Source: Welwitschia mirabilis
Lineage: Eukaryota > Gnetophyta > Gnetopsida > Welwitschiales
Direction: 5' to 3'
NCBI GenBank assembly: GCA_051453625.1
Contig: JBOZIK010000001.1
Span: 174,577,928-174,641,927, forward strand
Length of the DNA stretch: 64,000 nt
Part shown: positions 1 to 12,283 of the stretch, in pieces
How the letters are laid out: every line of letters begins with the position of its first letter
Numbering within the stretch: the first letter of the stretch is position 1
Translations under genes and position numbers: made by a program
Notes under the pieces: model-generated
The model's input: only the letters and a program-made list of their open reading frames with translations
What the model was told of the DNA's origin: nothing
Database searches by the model: none

Positions 1-1700
1 TCAATTTTCTTATCATCTCCATGGTTGGCTGTGGCTCGACTAATATAAAGTGCCCTATTAAAATAAAACAAAATTTATCTTTTGCATTCATACAAAACTT
101 TGAAAAAGTTCTAAGCTTAAAATACTCATCCCTCTTTAAAACATTTTATGATGAAATGGCTTAGAGCCATATCTAATTACTAATCCTAACCTTAGCCTCT
201 GCTTCTCAAAAGTCTCCCTTGCTTTTAGAACTAGTAGTTTATTTTTTCTTTTCTTCTAGCTCAAGAAAACCCCTGCCCTTGTTCTCGTTTATTCTTAGCC
301 TCCATCCACTATTTTCCATCATTAACCATAACTTTTCAACTCCTCCTACTTATTACCTTTACTTCCTTGTTGATGACTTTCTTTGGTCCTTGCTCTCTAA
401 GTAAAAATTTTCTCTAATCTTTGATATTTTTAAGATTTTAATAATAAAATTAATTCTTATGTACATAGATTATAAGATTAAAGGCTATGAAAGTAATAAA
501 ATGTATTATGAAGTGTAGGAACTTGAGTTTAAAGTTAATGACTTATTGAATAATAATATTCTTTTAGTTAATGAGGTCATGAGATCTAATCATATGTTAG
601 AATTATTTGAGGAATTAGATTCAGTGCTTAAGACCAAAAACTTGATAAGTAAAATGACTACTTTATTATTATAAAATTAAGGATTAAGAAAGAAATTTAA
701 TGAACAAGTAGATTTAATTTAATGATTAGAATGATTTATTATAAAATTTCAGGATGGATGGAATAAAGCAAATAATAATTTAGGCAAAGAAAATTAACTC
801 CAAGATAAAAAATAAAGGTTTAAAATAGGAAATTGATATTTATAAAAGACAACATAAGGAATATCAAGTTTTTGCTTAACATTTTTAATGTTAAATCAGT
901 GCTCCCTACTCTAAACCCTCATAAAGGTATTTATGAATTATTTTATTTAACTTCAAATCTCCTTTCAAAATTAACATTAAATCTTTTATTTTTTGATTGT
1001 GTAATAGATCTAAAGTATAATATGCGAAGATATTACCAAAGGAAGAGTTAAGAATTGAAAAGTTCCTTTTTTTACTATATTTGAAATTTTTGAAAGAACT
1101 AATATTTTTATTAACTGCTATAATGATTTAGTGTCAATATGTATAACTTTTATTATTAATTACATAAAATGTGTTATATTTATTGACATGTTTATTTACT
1201 ACTTATCTTATGTGACTGCTTTCTTATTACTTCCCCTATGCATTTTGTCATCATTTTTTTGTTGAAACAAAAATGATAAATCACTAGGTATCATTTAAAA
1301 TTTAACCTAGTCAATTGATGTAATTTCCATTTTGTTAAATTCCTTTGACATGTGAATATACAACATGAAAATTAGGGGATTCTAATCAAAATTCTTATGA
1401 AAATTTGTCTTTCTAATTTTTTTTGCATCTTCATGTCTTTTATTATAGAGGCAATCATTACCCTTTTTCCTAATGTAATTTCAGAATTTTTGTAATTAAA
1501 CAATTTTATTTTTTGATGTATTAATGAAGTAATATATCCAGGGTCTTCCAAGTAATAAGCTAAATGATAATGAATTTCAAATGATGTAAAACTTAATGTT
1601 TACTTTAATTGGGTTAATTTCAATATTTAAGGTTTTTTTCAGGGATTAAAAACATAGATTCTATTAAAAGAAAATATATAATAGAAGGATAAAAATGCCT
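1..1700. other. Unassigned A+T-rich DNA with a weak gag-like coiled coil
   Basis: No domain is recognised. On the plus strand about 470-670 gives a charged, Leu/Asn-rich stretch (for example ELEFKVNDLLNNN, then LELFEELDSVLKTKNLISK). It resembles the coiled-coil tail after the zinc knuckle in many plant copia gag proteins. The frame breaks repeatedly and nothing flanking it confirms a copia element, so this is only a suggestion. The rest of the stretch, including the short open frames at 219-404 and 833-1051, shows no protein-like pattern. Confidence 0.2.
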
Positions 1701-3589
1701 TAGATTTAAGATTAGTAATAGAGCACTGAGCTTCAAATTGAATACTAAGAGTTTAACAAAATCCATCACAAACTAAACTAGACTATGAAAATCATATCAT
1801 GCATAAAAATCAAACCATGCACAGTAAGAACCCATTTAAAAGCTGAAAAAAGGATGTTAATAGTCCCTATATCCTAAGGAAAAATCCCTATGATGCTTCT
1901 AAACTGTAAGAAATTCAAAGGCTTAATTAAGTTCTTTAAGTACATCTGCCTGCTTTGGATTTTTATCTAGATGAAGTCTTAGGGTGTTATTTATGTATAT
2001 TGGTTTGATAATAATTAGAAATTCTTTATGAATAGCCTCTAGAATGATAGATGGGTACTTCTATAGCCCTTTGATTATTTCCATCAAGACTGATCATGTG
2101 GCTTACTTCATGTCCAACTCTTTTACTTCTAAATCTTGATTTGATTACTAAGGCTCTTCTTGTTCTTGAGTTGAATGAGCATTATATTCTTTCTTTTTGC
2201 TTCTCTTTATGATCATCTTTTTCTCATTTTAAATGAGGGCTATCTTTTTCATTGGGATTTGGAGATGTGGTTACCCTTATCTACTCATTGAAATTTAGAC
2301 GTAGGGCCACCTGTATTTGCTCCCTTAGGAATGAGATTGAGCTAGTATTTATTTCATCATGGTTCAATTTTCTTATAGATTTCCTCTATTTATTTGATAA
2401 AATTTTATCATTTATGCTTTTATCTCCTTAGAGGAAGTTCTTGAGGGCTTGCTTAACTTATCTTTATTGCTTTTGATATGATCATTACTCGACTTGAGGG
2501 TCTGGTTTTATCTATCTTTTTAGAACTAGAAGGAAGAAGTGAAAAATGTTAACCCTCTCTTCTAGGACCAAAGCTTTTATAAAGGTAAGATAAATATCTA
2601 AAGATTTAGAGGTATATATTAACTATATAAAGTAACATCTACCATTTCTACTCTTAGAATCCATGGAAGTGATAGGACTCTTCTCTGAATATGACCACTT
2701 AATAGCTTAGAGATACCTACTGGAAAGAAATGATAAGATTTATTTTACCCCTTGTATTTAGTGGGGATTCTTTCTTCTTCTATTAAAACCTCTAAGTATC
2801 TGGTTAGCACTTATTTTATTAAATGAATGTTCACTCTCTTAAATCACCTTGAACCTTCTTTTTAGTTCTTAAAACCAGGGTGATATTCATATCGGGCTCT
2901 CCTTTTAGCTTCCATAGAACAGTTTTCTAATATATTGCCTATAATTTTATTTATAGTTATAGGAAGTTTTTATAGAAAGTGAGAATTTTTGGTTCATATA
3001 GAGGAGACATACCCATTTCTACCTTGATTTTAATAGAATACCATTTTAATTTAAGAGCTATATTCATAGGGAGAAGAGGAGGAGTATTAATACATACTAG
3101 CTAATTGAAGATCTTCCAAATATACTAGTTTGTCAAACACAATACCTCTTTCTATGATCTTCTATACTCCTTTATTACTTTTTAATAATTATTTATTAAT
3201 ATGATAAGATGTTTGCTCCAAGTACAATTCTAACTAAATAGTCAATAACTTCTAAATTTAATTAGCAGATAGGAAATTATGAAAAAACTAAAATTCCATA
3301 TTTGATTAAATCATCTTTGTTAGAGTTATTTTTTTTAATAATAACCATGAGAAGATTTTGATTTTATTTGGTATAGTGCTCTATCAAAACTCTCTCATCC
3401 CTTGAATCTTTCCATATTTTTTGTTTGAAATGATATTAGTAGTATCTTAAGAAGTAGTGCTTATGTTATTAAGTTTTTAGTAGGAGTTAATCAGATGTCA
3501 TCATAGGTAGAATTCCCTCCTCCATTTATATCCTATAAGTGATATTTATATTTAGTTAATTTACTCTAATGAAATCCTCCATGTACATC

Positions 3590-4710
3590 TTTCTAATGAT
3601 TTTATTTGCTCTTATTATGAGGTAGTCTTTTGATCTTTAAAGCCTCTAATCTCTAGAGGCGTTTGGATCAGCAACATATTCCACTTATAAAGGAGGACTT
3701 TTTTTTTATCCTTTCCCCTTAACAAAATAAATTTTTTTAATATCCTATTTATTTTATTAATAATGTGCCTCTAAGGGGATGGGGGTGGGTTAATAATAGA
3801 GGTTGAGTCAGGAATTTCTTTGTCTAGGTATTACATTTTCTTTGAATTTTCTTAATGATGTACTTTTAGATTTGAATTTATTTAGTTCTTCAATGGGATT
3901 TCTAAGTTAATATCACTAATTTCCTCCTCCTTGGCTTTCAAAGTTTGTGATATTAGCTCTGTGAATGATTTTCAATCCTATTAAGTAAATTATTGTCTTA
4001 GTTCAATTTACTCTTAGGCTTATGGATCTATGAATAACTTCATTTCATTTTTAATGGATTTTGCTTACTATAAAGATGCTTGAATTATAATAATTATATC
4101 ATCTGCATAATGATTATTTAAGAATTTTTTCTTTGTAATCTTAATTCCTTTAATTTTTCTTCTCTTTAAAATTTTTTTACAAAACATTCATAGAAAATAA
4201 AAGTAGATAAGGAGATAAGGGGTCTCCTTATCTAAGGCTATGTCCTATTATAAGATATTTTACTTTAGTACCATTAATATCTATAAAGAATTTAACTAAG
4301 GATTGCATGTCCATCCATAGGTTTATTAGGTCTTTTTCAAACTTAGTTTCCTAAGAATGATTCATAATGAACTCCAGCTAACTATGTCATAGGATTTAGC
4401 TATATCAATCTTTATGAGAATTAGCAAAAATTTATGTTTTCAAATAGAATGTATAATCTCAAGAGTAAGTAAAATCTAGTCTTAAATGTACTTAGAGAAG
4501 ACAAAGCCATCGGTTGGTTTAGAGAGATGACCTTGGGTAGTACGAGGTGATACAATCAACCATGATCTTTTATAAAAGTCCTATAAAGAAAATTACACAT
4601 TCAAATTGGTTGTCATTTCCCACACTTATAGCATCTATTTTATTTAGAATAAGAATCATTCTAGTCCTGTTCATCTCACAAGATATTCTTTGACTTGTGA
4701 ATATTACTTG
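3590..4710 (-). pseudogene. LINE reverse transcriptase remnant
   Basis: The minus strand shows the plant L1 RT signature blocks in order: NRTRMILILNKID (family RI-LIPK, about 4640-4680), DGFVFSKYI then ILLTLEIIHSI (family GFVPGRQI-DNI--A-E-IHS, about 4450-4520), KIDIAKSYDIVSWSSL (about 4367-4412), GHSLR-stop-GDPLSPYLLLF (LRQGDPLSP, about 4200-4245), and HYADDIIII with the catalytic YADD at 4098-4109. A C-terminal block, INKINRILKKFILL then KDQKTTS (about 3600-3790), fits the zf-RVT region. The Gln of LRQGDP is now a stop. The YADD motif itself survives. Multiple frame changes make it a pseudogene. Confidence 0.9.
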
Positions 4711-6284
4711 TGTGAAGTACAATGAACCAAAATAAAATGGATGAATACCTAGTATTATTCTCTCCATAAGGATAATTATGATGAAATTTACAAAAATCAC
4801 ACAGGGTTTGCTTGTCTTGAAATTACAATTAAAGAAAGAAAAAAGAGAGATTGAGAGATTAATGTTAAAACTTCATCTCAAGAGGTAGGAAAATGACCTA
4901 GATCTAAGGTTCAACTTCATTCATCCTCCATTACTCCTTTTATCTAAAGATATCCTGTGGATTTCTAAAACATACTTAAGCTATAAAGAAGGAATAGCTT
5001 AGATCAAGATGACATAATTACATTCAATATATGAGGATTAATGAAATTGAAAGTTACTTAGGCCTTTTTAGCCCTTAAATAATCATGAAAATTAAGGACA
5101 TAAATTACTTAAGATCCATCAAATAAAAGTGATTTTTGACTAATTAACCAAGGAATTCCATTAAGATAATAATATAATTTGATTTCTAGTTATTACTTAA
5201 TAATTACAAGTACAAAATTATTTGTAATTTGAAATTAAAAGAAAACAACTACTTGTATTAATTCTAGAAAAAACACATTACATCAGTAGCAGAAGAAATT
5301 TGTTATGGATTTATTAAGCTATCTTTAAAAAAAGCTCACTCCCAAGAGAGTGCCTAGAAGTCTATGTTGACTTAACGCTCCAAAGGTTCTACTACTTCAT
5401 CAAAATAAAGGATGTTTACAAATGAGGGATCAAGGCCCTTTTATATGCTAGGGTAGGGTTAAGGTGGTTGAGAGCCTTTGACTTATAGCACCAGGTAGAA
5501 TATTCATCATTTAGTATTTGGTGGAGGTTGTTTTATAGTATTTGCTGTGAGATTGTCATATAGAAGTAGGTGAAATGTTCATCATAATGAGTCCAACATG
5601 TGGCATTCGGAGCTAGATTCCTCTACTAATCAGTGCTGTCACCATATGTCTCTAGTGCCACCCAAATGCATTTTCCACTTGTTTTCCAATGCTTCTAGTA
5701 CATGTCACCATCTCATTTATCCATTTTCATCATTATTTTATACAAAGTTGTGTCTATCTTCTATCATATATCCCAAAATATGGATAAAGATATGCGATAA
5801 TTATTAAGAAAATCATAAAATTAAGTTTTATTTTAAAACTAATAGAAGACATATGTTATGACTAAAATAATTAAATTAATGTCTTTATTTATAATAAACC
5901 AACTTGAAAACACTTAATGTAAATGTCACTTTTTGCATATTAATAAATGTATCCCATATAACATCTGGAATGTTTTCATAAATGATGGGGAAATAAAATC
6001 TAAAAATTTGTATGGGCTACCCATTAGATTCTAGTGCTTCATTATTTTTTTCATGGATTTAATAAATTGGTTTATCTATTTTCTATTTATGTATTTATGT
6101 AATTCTTTATTTTCTTATTTAATTATCTTGTCAGAAATGTGTAATAGGTAGCAGGACAATATCCTATTATTTTCACATTATTTTTAAATGCTTATTTACT
6201 TTCAAGCCAATTTCTTCTTATTTTTCTAGTAGTCTATCTCCCACCTTAAGCCTTTGAAAATTTTTGTGTATTCTGTGCTAATTC
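4711..6284 (-). repeat. LTR copy of the element C family inside the LINE
   Basis: The reverse complement of about 4711-5500 aligns over most of its length with the C LTRs (36150-36864, and 45100-45527 plus 51441-51740). Shared landmarks are a TATA region, a block containing CTTTGGGAGTGAATTTG-like sequence, a TTTGATGGATTTTAAGTAC-like block, and an end of the form GTACT-CACA. The end nearest 4711 is well placed: TG on the plus strand, CA on the minus. The other end is uncertain, between about 6180 and 6284. At 6284 the minus strand reads CAAG then TG, and CAAG recurs after the CA at 4710, giving a possible 4-bp target duplication. A purine tract at about 6236-6250 could instead be a polypurine tract, which would make this a 3' remnant rather than a solo LTR. 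Confidence 0.7.
5437..5447 (-). promoter_or_regulatory. TATA-like box in the LTR copy
   Basis: The minus strand reads CATATAAAAGG. The aligned position in the C 3' LTR (45114-45124) reads TATATAAAAGG and in the C 5' LTR (36142-36149) TATAAAAT. Conservation at the same place in three copies supports a core promoter TATA box of this LTR family. Confidence 0.55.
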
Positions 6285-6640
6285 ACTTGATGGAAGAAAA
6301 ATTTTATTTGTTTATCACCTTCTTATAGCCATTTAATTCTAGATCTTTCTTTCCAATATTATTCCTTATCTATAGTGATTTTTTGAATCTTGTGAAGGCA
6401 ATCATACTCTTAATGTTTAAGGTCATCTTAATCTCCTCCTCTTTGTGTGAGTCAAGCTTTATTTTATCCTTCTTTTTCTTGTTTTTCATACAAATTTTAA
6501 GGGTGTTTAGGCCTTTGCATAGGAACTTGAATATGTTTAGTTTTATCATATTTTTTATAAATTCTTTCCATAATATTCCTCATTTCTTCTCTATCTATCT
6601 AGTATCTTTTCATATTAAAAGAGAATTTTTGGGGTGACTT
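6285..6640 (-). pseudogene. LINE linker between endonuclease and RT
   Basis: The minus strand shows a basic, coiled stretch ending in ERSRIKWL, a stop, and EGDKQIKFFFHQ at about 6290-6345. This is the conserved plant L1 motif W-QKSR--WL-EGDRNTKFFH that precedes the RT domain. The sequence stops matching the LINE exactly where the LTR copy begins, so this block marks the upstream insertion border. Confidence 0.75.
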
Positions 6641-6649
6641 CATTCCTAC

Positions 6650-7303
6650 TTGAAACTTGATATGCCTATGATCCAAAGCCATTCTATTAAGTCCTCATGC
6701 CTCTATCAACATCTTGTTGATAATCCCTCTTTTAGCCATAATTTTGTTAATTTTGAACATGATTAGATTGTTACCTCCCCTTCTATTTGACCATGTGTGT
6801 TTGCATTTTAAAATTGGGATATCAGTTAAATCTTCCTATATCATAAAATACTTAAGGACTTCTTTTCATTTGCTATTTTAATTACTCCTGCTTGATTTTA
6901 CCCATCTATGGATACATTAGTTGAAATCTCCTTCCACAAGCCATCTATTCTTAATTATGGTGATGTTGAGAATATTATTGTACTCTTCATCATTTTCCGT
7001 GTTACTTTGTAGGTGGTAAATATTTGTGATTATCTAATCTTCCTTCTTGAGATAGACTAAAATCTAATAGGGGCCTATATTTATTAGTTCAAACTCCTTT
7101 TTAGTTAATATCATTAAGACTCTTAACTTCCTTATGGCAAAAATGTTTTAGTTCTATCAGTATGATCTTGTGTTCTTATGATTACGTATTTTGGTTTCTT
7201 GTAAGAAAATTAACTTAATGCTATTTTTAATAATAATATCTATGAAGGTCCCATTTTTATAGGATGATCCTAGGCCCCTATAGTTCCATGTGAGGCAATC
7301 CAT
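6650..7303 (-). pseudogene. LINE endonuclease domain remnant
   Basis: This domain nicks the target DNA to start reverse transcription. Visible in order on the minus strand are an ATG at 7303 followed by DCLTWNYRGLGS (family SWN-RGLG), then IKLIFLQETKI (catalytic Glu in QET, about 7186-7210), RWLVEGDFN (GDFN motif, about 6921-6945), DIPILKCKHTWSNRRG (the TWSN motif, about 6785-6830), and MALDHRHIKF near 6660-6690, which corresponds to the SDH-PI motif with Ser replaced. The spacing matches the L1 endonuclease fold over about 220 residues. Frameshifts and stops separate the blocks. The recognition as an L1-type endonuclease is firm; activity is not possible. Confidence 0.85.
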
Positions 7304-7605
7304 CAGATTGGTTTTCACCTTTTTTTTGATGGCTTAGAATCCTTTTCTTTAATGTTTCTTTTATTTTAGCTTATGAGTTATTTATCATGTCCTTTATGGT
7401 CTCCTTGTTCCTTAGGATTCTATTGCTCAGTTTTCCCATAGTATGCTATTCTACATGAATTGGCTGCACTTTACTTAATTACACATTATTCTCTCTTAGA
7501 TTTGGTTATTGCTCTTCCTCTTCTACTTTTATTAATAAAGATTAGAATGAGAGTGCTTTTTTGAAAAAACAACTATACTCCTTTATGTCCCTTTTTTTTA
7601 TTTTT

Positions 7606-7684
7606 ATATTAATAAGCTTCTATCTTATATCCTAATTTTCCATCAAATGGGAAATTAGGATATAAGATAGAAGCTTGTTAATAT
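7606..7684. repeat. 79-bp palindrome, 38-bp arms, 3-base loop
   Basis: The left arm 7606-7643 pairs with the right arm 7647-7684 around a three-base centre (7644-7646). I checked each pair: only 7613/7677 fails and 7639/7651 is a G-T wobble. AAGCTT occurs in both arms (7614-7619 and 7671-7676). The palindrome lies between the zinc knuckle of LINE ORF1 and the endonuclease start. It has no internal sequence of its own, so it is not a MITE with a body. Confidence 0.95.
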
Positions 7685-7769
7685 CCTTCTTGTACCCTAC
7701 TTATAGTAGCCTTTTCTTACATTCCTCCTTAGAATATCCTTTTCTTTCATAATTATAGAAAGATTTCTC

Positions 7770-8345
7770 TGTCTTTGGACATCTTCTTGGTGGATGGATT
7801 AATGTCCCACATGTTTCATAGATGACTAATAAGTTTTTAGATTTGAATTCCAGGTTGAATTCTCTCAATTTGAAGTAAAACTTAATGGATTAAACCTTCT
7901 TCATTTTCTCTATACTTTTCCAAATATAGAATCCAGCTAACACTAATCATGTCTAATTTTTTTTTATTTTGTCTAACATAGTGAAATTCCTAAATTAGGA
8001 AGCTATTTTAATAAGGAGTTTTTCATTTCAAAATTCCACTAGAAACCTAGAAATCCTTATTTAGGTTTCTAGAAAAGATTTAGATTTGATTTTACCTCCA
8101 AGGCCATTTTGCTAAAGCTAGTCCTCTTACTCCAAAAGAAGTACCCCTTTCTATTACTTTGTCTCTATCCTTGTTATTATTAAACTAAAAGAGAAATACT
8201 TCATCTAGACTTTAGGGATCCCTATCTATTTAATGATTACATAATTCCTAATAAAATCTAATCTAGATTTTAGGTTATATGAAACAAATTTTCTTATAAG
8301 ACTATATTGAAATATTTTTTTAATTTTTACACATGTATCATCATC
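7770..8345 (-). pseudogene. LINE ORF1 remnant: DUF4283-like domain and CCHC knuckle
   Basis: In plant L1 elements ORF1 encodes an RNA-binding protein with a DUF4283 fold followed by a zinc knuckle. Here minus-strand fragments in order are SLIRKFVSYNLKSRLDFIRN, then DRDKVIERG and GVRGLALAKWPW (about 8340-8090), then LLIKIAS near 7990. These fit the family pattern of a DFIRR-like helix, a DRD-V-EGGPW strand and a LAL-KW motif. The knuckle lies at about 7777-7823 and reads YETCGTLIHPPRRC. The spacing is C-x2-C-x4-H-x4-C, but the first Cys is Tyr, as a TGT-to-TAT change would give. Several stops and frame changes make this a pseudogene. The call rests on pattern recall, not a search. Confidence 0.7.
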
Positions 8346-8430
8346 TATATCTGGGACTACGATGCCCTCATCTTTGAAGAAGTTAGCTTCCTCCATAGTC
8401 GGGTAGAGTCCTAAGGAAAATAAACCTTAA

Positions 8431-9059
8431 AAAACACAAAAAAAAAGCTTAACTAAAATCATTTTCTTACTTGGAGAATGCTCTTATTAGAATAAAACCA
8501 AAACCATTACCTACATCCTGTAGGCCTTCGCCAAGCTAGGAATGCTACTCTAAACCACTTCTACTCCTAACAATCTCACCTATTGCTCTCCAGCCCTAGC
8601 TTTCTTCTAAAAAGCATTATTACAATATTTAAGGTTATTGCTATGAGGGATGCCTTATCATTATCACCAAAGCCTTGGAATAATATAGAAATATCTTGAT
8701 TAACTTAGTCTTGTTTATAAAAAGATTTAAGGAAATCTAAGGTAATTATACTTAACTTTAGATTGACAATCTATAAAGGAGAGTTTAAACTAATATTTTC
8801 CAATTGGTACTGTTAGGTATAATAGGTTTTTAATAGCTAAATTTCTTGGTACATTGGATATTTCTTTCCTTATAAAACTAATAGTTTTGCTATTACAAAT
8901 GAATTTGTAAATTGCATTTATTTTAACTTCTCATATCACATTATATCCTTTAAATACTTTTGGTAATGTGGACATCTTAATAATGATTGAAGATGACTTC
9001 ATGTTTGGCTTGAAATAATAGCTATTCTATTTTTTTAAATATTATTCTATAATTTGGTT
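8431..9059. other. Unassigned spacer between LINE and gypsy fragment
   Basis: This may contain the LINE 5' region, but I see no reading frame, repeat border or motif. The boundaries are set only by the recognised domains on each side. Confidence 0.3.
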
Positions 9060-10720
9060 TATTATGGAAATATTTTTACCTATCCCCAAAGCCATAATAG
9101 TATGGGGAAAAGTTGTGGGCACTATAGATATGATGGGAGATCCCTCTCATGAGGTGAAAGCCTCTTGAGTAGGTAAAGGATTTTTCAAAAATTTCTATTG
9201 ACTTATTAGATTATGCTAATGATGAGTGTAGTTTTATGTTCCTTTTATCTCATAATATATCTTGGACTATATGCTTTAAGTTTTAACAATTTTTAGTATA
9301 ATGTCCTTTGGTTTGAGGATATTTGTAGTATTATTTTGTATTAAACCACTTAGGATTTGGGAATTAAAATCATATTATTTTGGTTGTAGAAACTAGATTA
9401 CCCCTTCAGCTAGAAGCAATTCTAAACTTTCAGATATTAGGTTGTTCAGTTTTGGAAATTTTCTTCTTTTTATTTTACCTTAAGTAAAAGTTAGACTTAA
9501 ATGGATAATATTGTCTCCTACTTGTAAGGGCTGTAACTTAGATTTTGATTATCATTCTTTTTTTTAAATAGTAATTTTCATAATTGATATAGTTTTTGAA
9601 TTTTAATTATTATTTCTTTTGAAAAAGTTTCCCTTGTTTTCATTTCTCCCAAACTTATTTTTACTTTCAAGATGCCTTTTTCTCCTACCATAATTTTTAT
9701 TTGTTTTGTAATTTTAGTGACTTAATCAAAGCCATTAATTTTTTTCATTTTAAGATTCTTAAAAATAAAAGAAATGCATGGTTTAATTAATAATCTAGTC
9801 ATGTCTTTATTTGAAATGACATATTCTAATAGTATTATTATTATTTTCCACCTCCATGTTTAGTTAGTGATATTTTAATCTGATTTTTGCTATAGTTTAG
9901 TAAGGCTTTTTAAAGAGATATAATGGATTATGTTGATCACATATTATTTAATAAAGATTTCAAAAATCATTTTAAGACTATGTATTAATTGTAAGAAAAT
10001 TTGGTGATATTACTTGAGTGCATGTTTGGTAAAAGATCTACAAAAAGGATGGCAAGCTATATCGAGATCAATTATATGAAGACTACATGTGTGTTTAAAA
10101 TATCTCATATGGATTTTGGAATCTTTAATACATGTAAAATTTTAAAACTCAAGGATTTTAGAAGGTATGAATCATCTTTCATAAACTAATGGATGGCTAG
10201 GAATTTTAATTACATGCAAGTTAGCATAATTTTTAACTTATGCTAAATATTTTTTTAGTGAATTAATGATTCATAAAGCATCACTTAGGTCTAAAGCTCT
10301 AGCTATGACTAAAGGGCTAGAATCATCATTCTTTATGCTTTTTCTTTTGTCATTATAATTATGTATTTTTCATTCAGATAAAAAAAGGTCTTCTTTAGTA
10401 AGTTTCTTTAATATTTTAAATTGCTTTAGCAAGATTAACTTTAACTCTTTATACATCTCCTTTTCGTCATTATTGAAATCCTCCTTATCATTCTTACTCT
10501 CATGTTCCTCATTATCATCCTTAATCTCATCTTCCTTATTATCTTCTTATATGTTAAGAACTCACTTAGCTTTCTTAACATCATGTAGATCCCATGATTC
10601 TAAAATGCTTATCTACTAATCTTTACAATGTGTTATGAGATTATTTTTCAGAGATTTAGGATTTTCTTTATCTAGAACCTTTTTGTATTCTTCTTTGGAT
10701 AACATTTAACCATGAATATG
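9060..10720 (-). pseudogene. Ty3/gypsy gag fragment
   Basis: Gag packages element RNA. From high to low coordinates the minus strand gives an acidic, Lys/Glu/Asp-rich stretch (about 10440-10560, for example KEDNKEDEIKDD). Next comes a Retrotrans_gag-like core with ILEF-NFTCIKDSKIHMRYF and SFTKHALK-YH (about 9920-10170). A zinc-knuckle remnant follows, YYKYPQTKGHYTKNC (about 9285-9332), whose first Cys is Tyr and whose second is not visible; the spacing after it still fits GH-x4-C. Then come LKHIVQDIL and NPLPTQEAFT (about 9165-9183). The order matches gypsy gag proteins with a Gly-His knuckle followed by a conserved NPLP motif. No pol follows before the LINE, so the element is truncated. Stops are frequent. 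Confidence 0.65.
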
Positions 10721-11880
10721 AAGGATTAATTGATGTAGTTCCTAATCAATATAAGACAACAAAGTGGCTCCCACTAGGCATGTCAAAACTATCACTATTA
10801 ATTCAAGAAATGTATTGAATCTTATTTTAATGATTAAAAGATGCCTAGTTTCAAGATTAATCTGAAATATTTTGAGAAAATATTATTTTTAAATTTTAAT
10901 TTAAGTTGAATCAATTTGAATTCCTAATTTTATAATCTAAGATTAAGATTGGATTAAAATAGTATTTTAAATAATTTAGTTAAAAATTAGGCTAAATTGA
11001 GAAAGAAAAAGATCTAAACCAGTATCAAATTCATGAAAAAATTTTATATAATGAGGAAAAGATAAGTTAATAATTATTATCATAATTTTGAGTTGAAATT
11101 CCACTATATTAAAGCTTAATGAAAGAAATATTGATTTGAAATCTTGTTTTTTGAATTGAATAATTTAAAAATAAACTATTTTGTAAAGGAAAAGACTTAA
11201 CATTATTTCATATTCATTTGATATTTTAAAATGACAATGGATAAGTGCAAATAGAACTACAAGAAAAGTTTTAAAATCAAATTCATTAGTACAAAAAATG
11301 GAGAAAAGGGGTAAAGATTTAAAAGCATATGCATCTAAAAAATAGTGAATTTTATATAGAAAACTTTCTAAAATAGAAATACCATTATCTCAAATACTTG
11401 GTAGAATTTAAAATACATGAAATACTAATTGTTTTAGGAATTTCAAAGCTTGATTCATCTATATGAAAAAAAGGAACTATAAGAAAAGATTCTAAAAACG
11501 ATAATTTTTAGAATAGAATTATAGCAGAAATGAAAATTTCTTACTTAAAATTGGAAATTCATATTTTTATGTAATAACATATTTGAACAAAAAAAATCAT
11601 TTAAAACTACTTAGAATCAACAAAATAAAATTTATTAATGGTGAAGTAAAGACAACTTATAGAATAATTATTTTAGGGATTGGAAAGACTTGAATACTAG
11701 GGGAATGATGTTTAGATTTGACTTAAATTTGATTTGTAGAAGTTAATTTAATTGTAATTCTAAATAGTAAAGGACTTTTCTTTTCCCCCTTAAGGATTAA
11801 TGAATTTTTATAATGGATAAGGGGGAGATAATTAGGAATTTTAGTGATTTAATAACATTTTTGGAATAGAGAATATGGAT
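10721..11880. other. Unassigned A+T-rich DNA
   Basis: No domain, LTR border or tandem repeat is seen. Its downstream edge may overlap the 5' LTR of copia-like element F, whose start I could not fix. Confidence 0.3.
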
Positions 11881-12120
11881 CTTCTTAAAAGTATGTTTGA
11901 CATGTATAAGAAAGGTCAAAAGCTAAAGGGGTATACTTTTGACGTCAAATAAAAGTTATAAAAAATCCATTAGATTAAATCTAAAGAACTTGGAGATCTA
12001 CAAAATCTCTTAAAATTTTAAAGTTTTAAAAAAATTTCTAGGATTTCTTAAAATTCTAAGACATGCATTTCTAAAGCTTCAAGGATTTGAAAAGAACTAT
12101 AAAAGTTCAAACAATTAATT

Positions 12121-12148
12121 TATTATTATTATTATTATTATTATTATA
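12121..12148. repeat. (TTA)n microsatellite
   Basis: About nine uninterrupted TTA/ATT units, followed by a looser T/A-rich run to about 12170. It lies in the probable 5' LTR of F. Confidence 0.95.
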
Positions 12149-12283
12149 ATTTTATTTTATTATTATTGATTTTACTTATTTTAAATTCTTATGGTAAATT
12201 CTCCTCCACATTAATTATTTACATACTTAATCATTTATGGTAGTTTGTCCTAGATTTAAGATGGAATCAATATTTTGAGGTTT

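Larger units (their letters stand above)
1900..8430 (-). mobile_element. L1-type LINE, decayed, interrupted by an LTR copy
   Basis: Read on the minus strand, the element runs from high to low coordinates: an ORF1-like region (about 8345-7770), an apurinic-type endonuclease (about 7303-6650), a linker ending near 6285, and a reverse transcriptase (about 4710-3590). That order and the DUF4283-like ORF1 are typical of plant L1 elements. An LTR copy (4711 to about 6284) sits between linker and RT. All frames carry stops or shifts, so the copy is dead. The 3' part (1900-3590) is included by position only, because I recognise no motif, poly(A) tail or target duplication there. The 5' end is also not defined. 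Roughly 150 codons expected between linker and RT seem to be missing. Confidence 0.85.

Noticed and set aside
10001-10189. 62-codon plus-strand frame
   Set aside because: Antisense shadow of the gypsy gag core, which has clear motifs on the minus strand.
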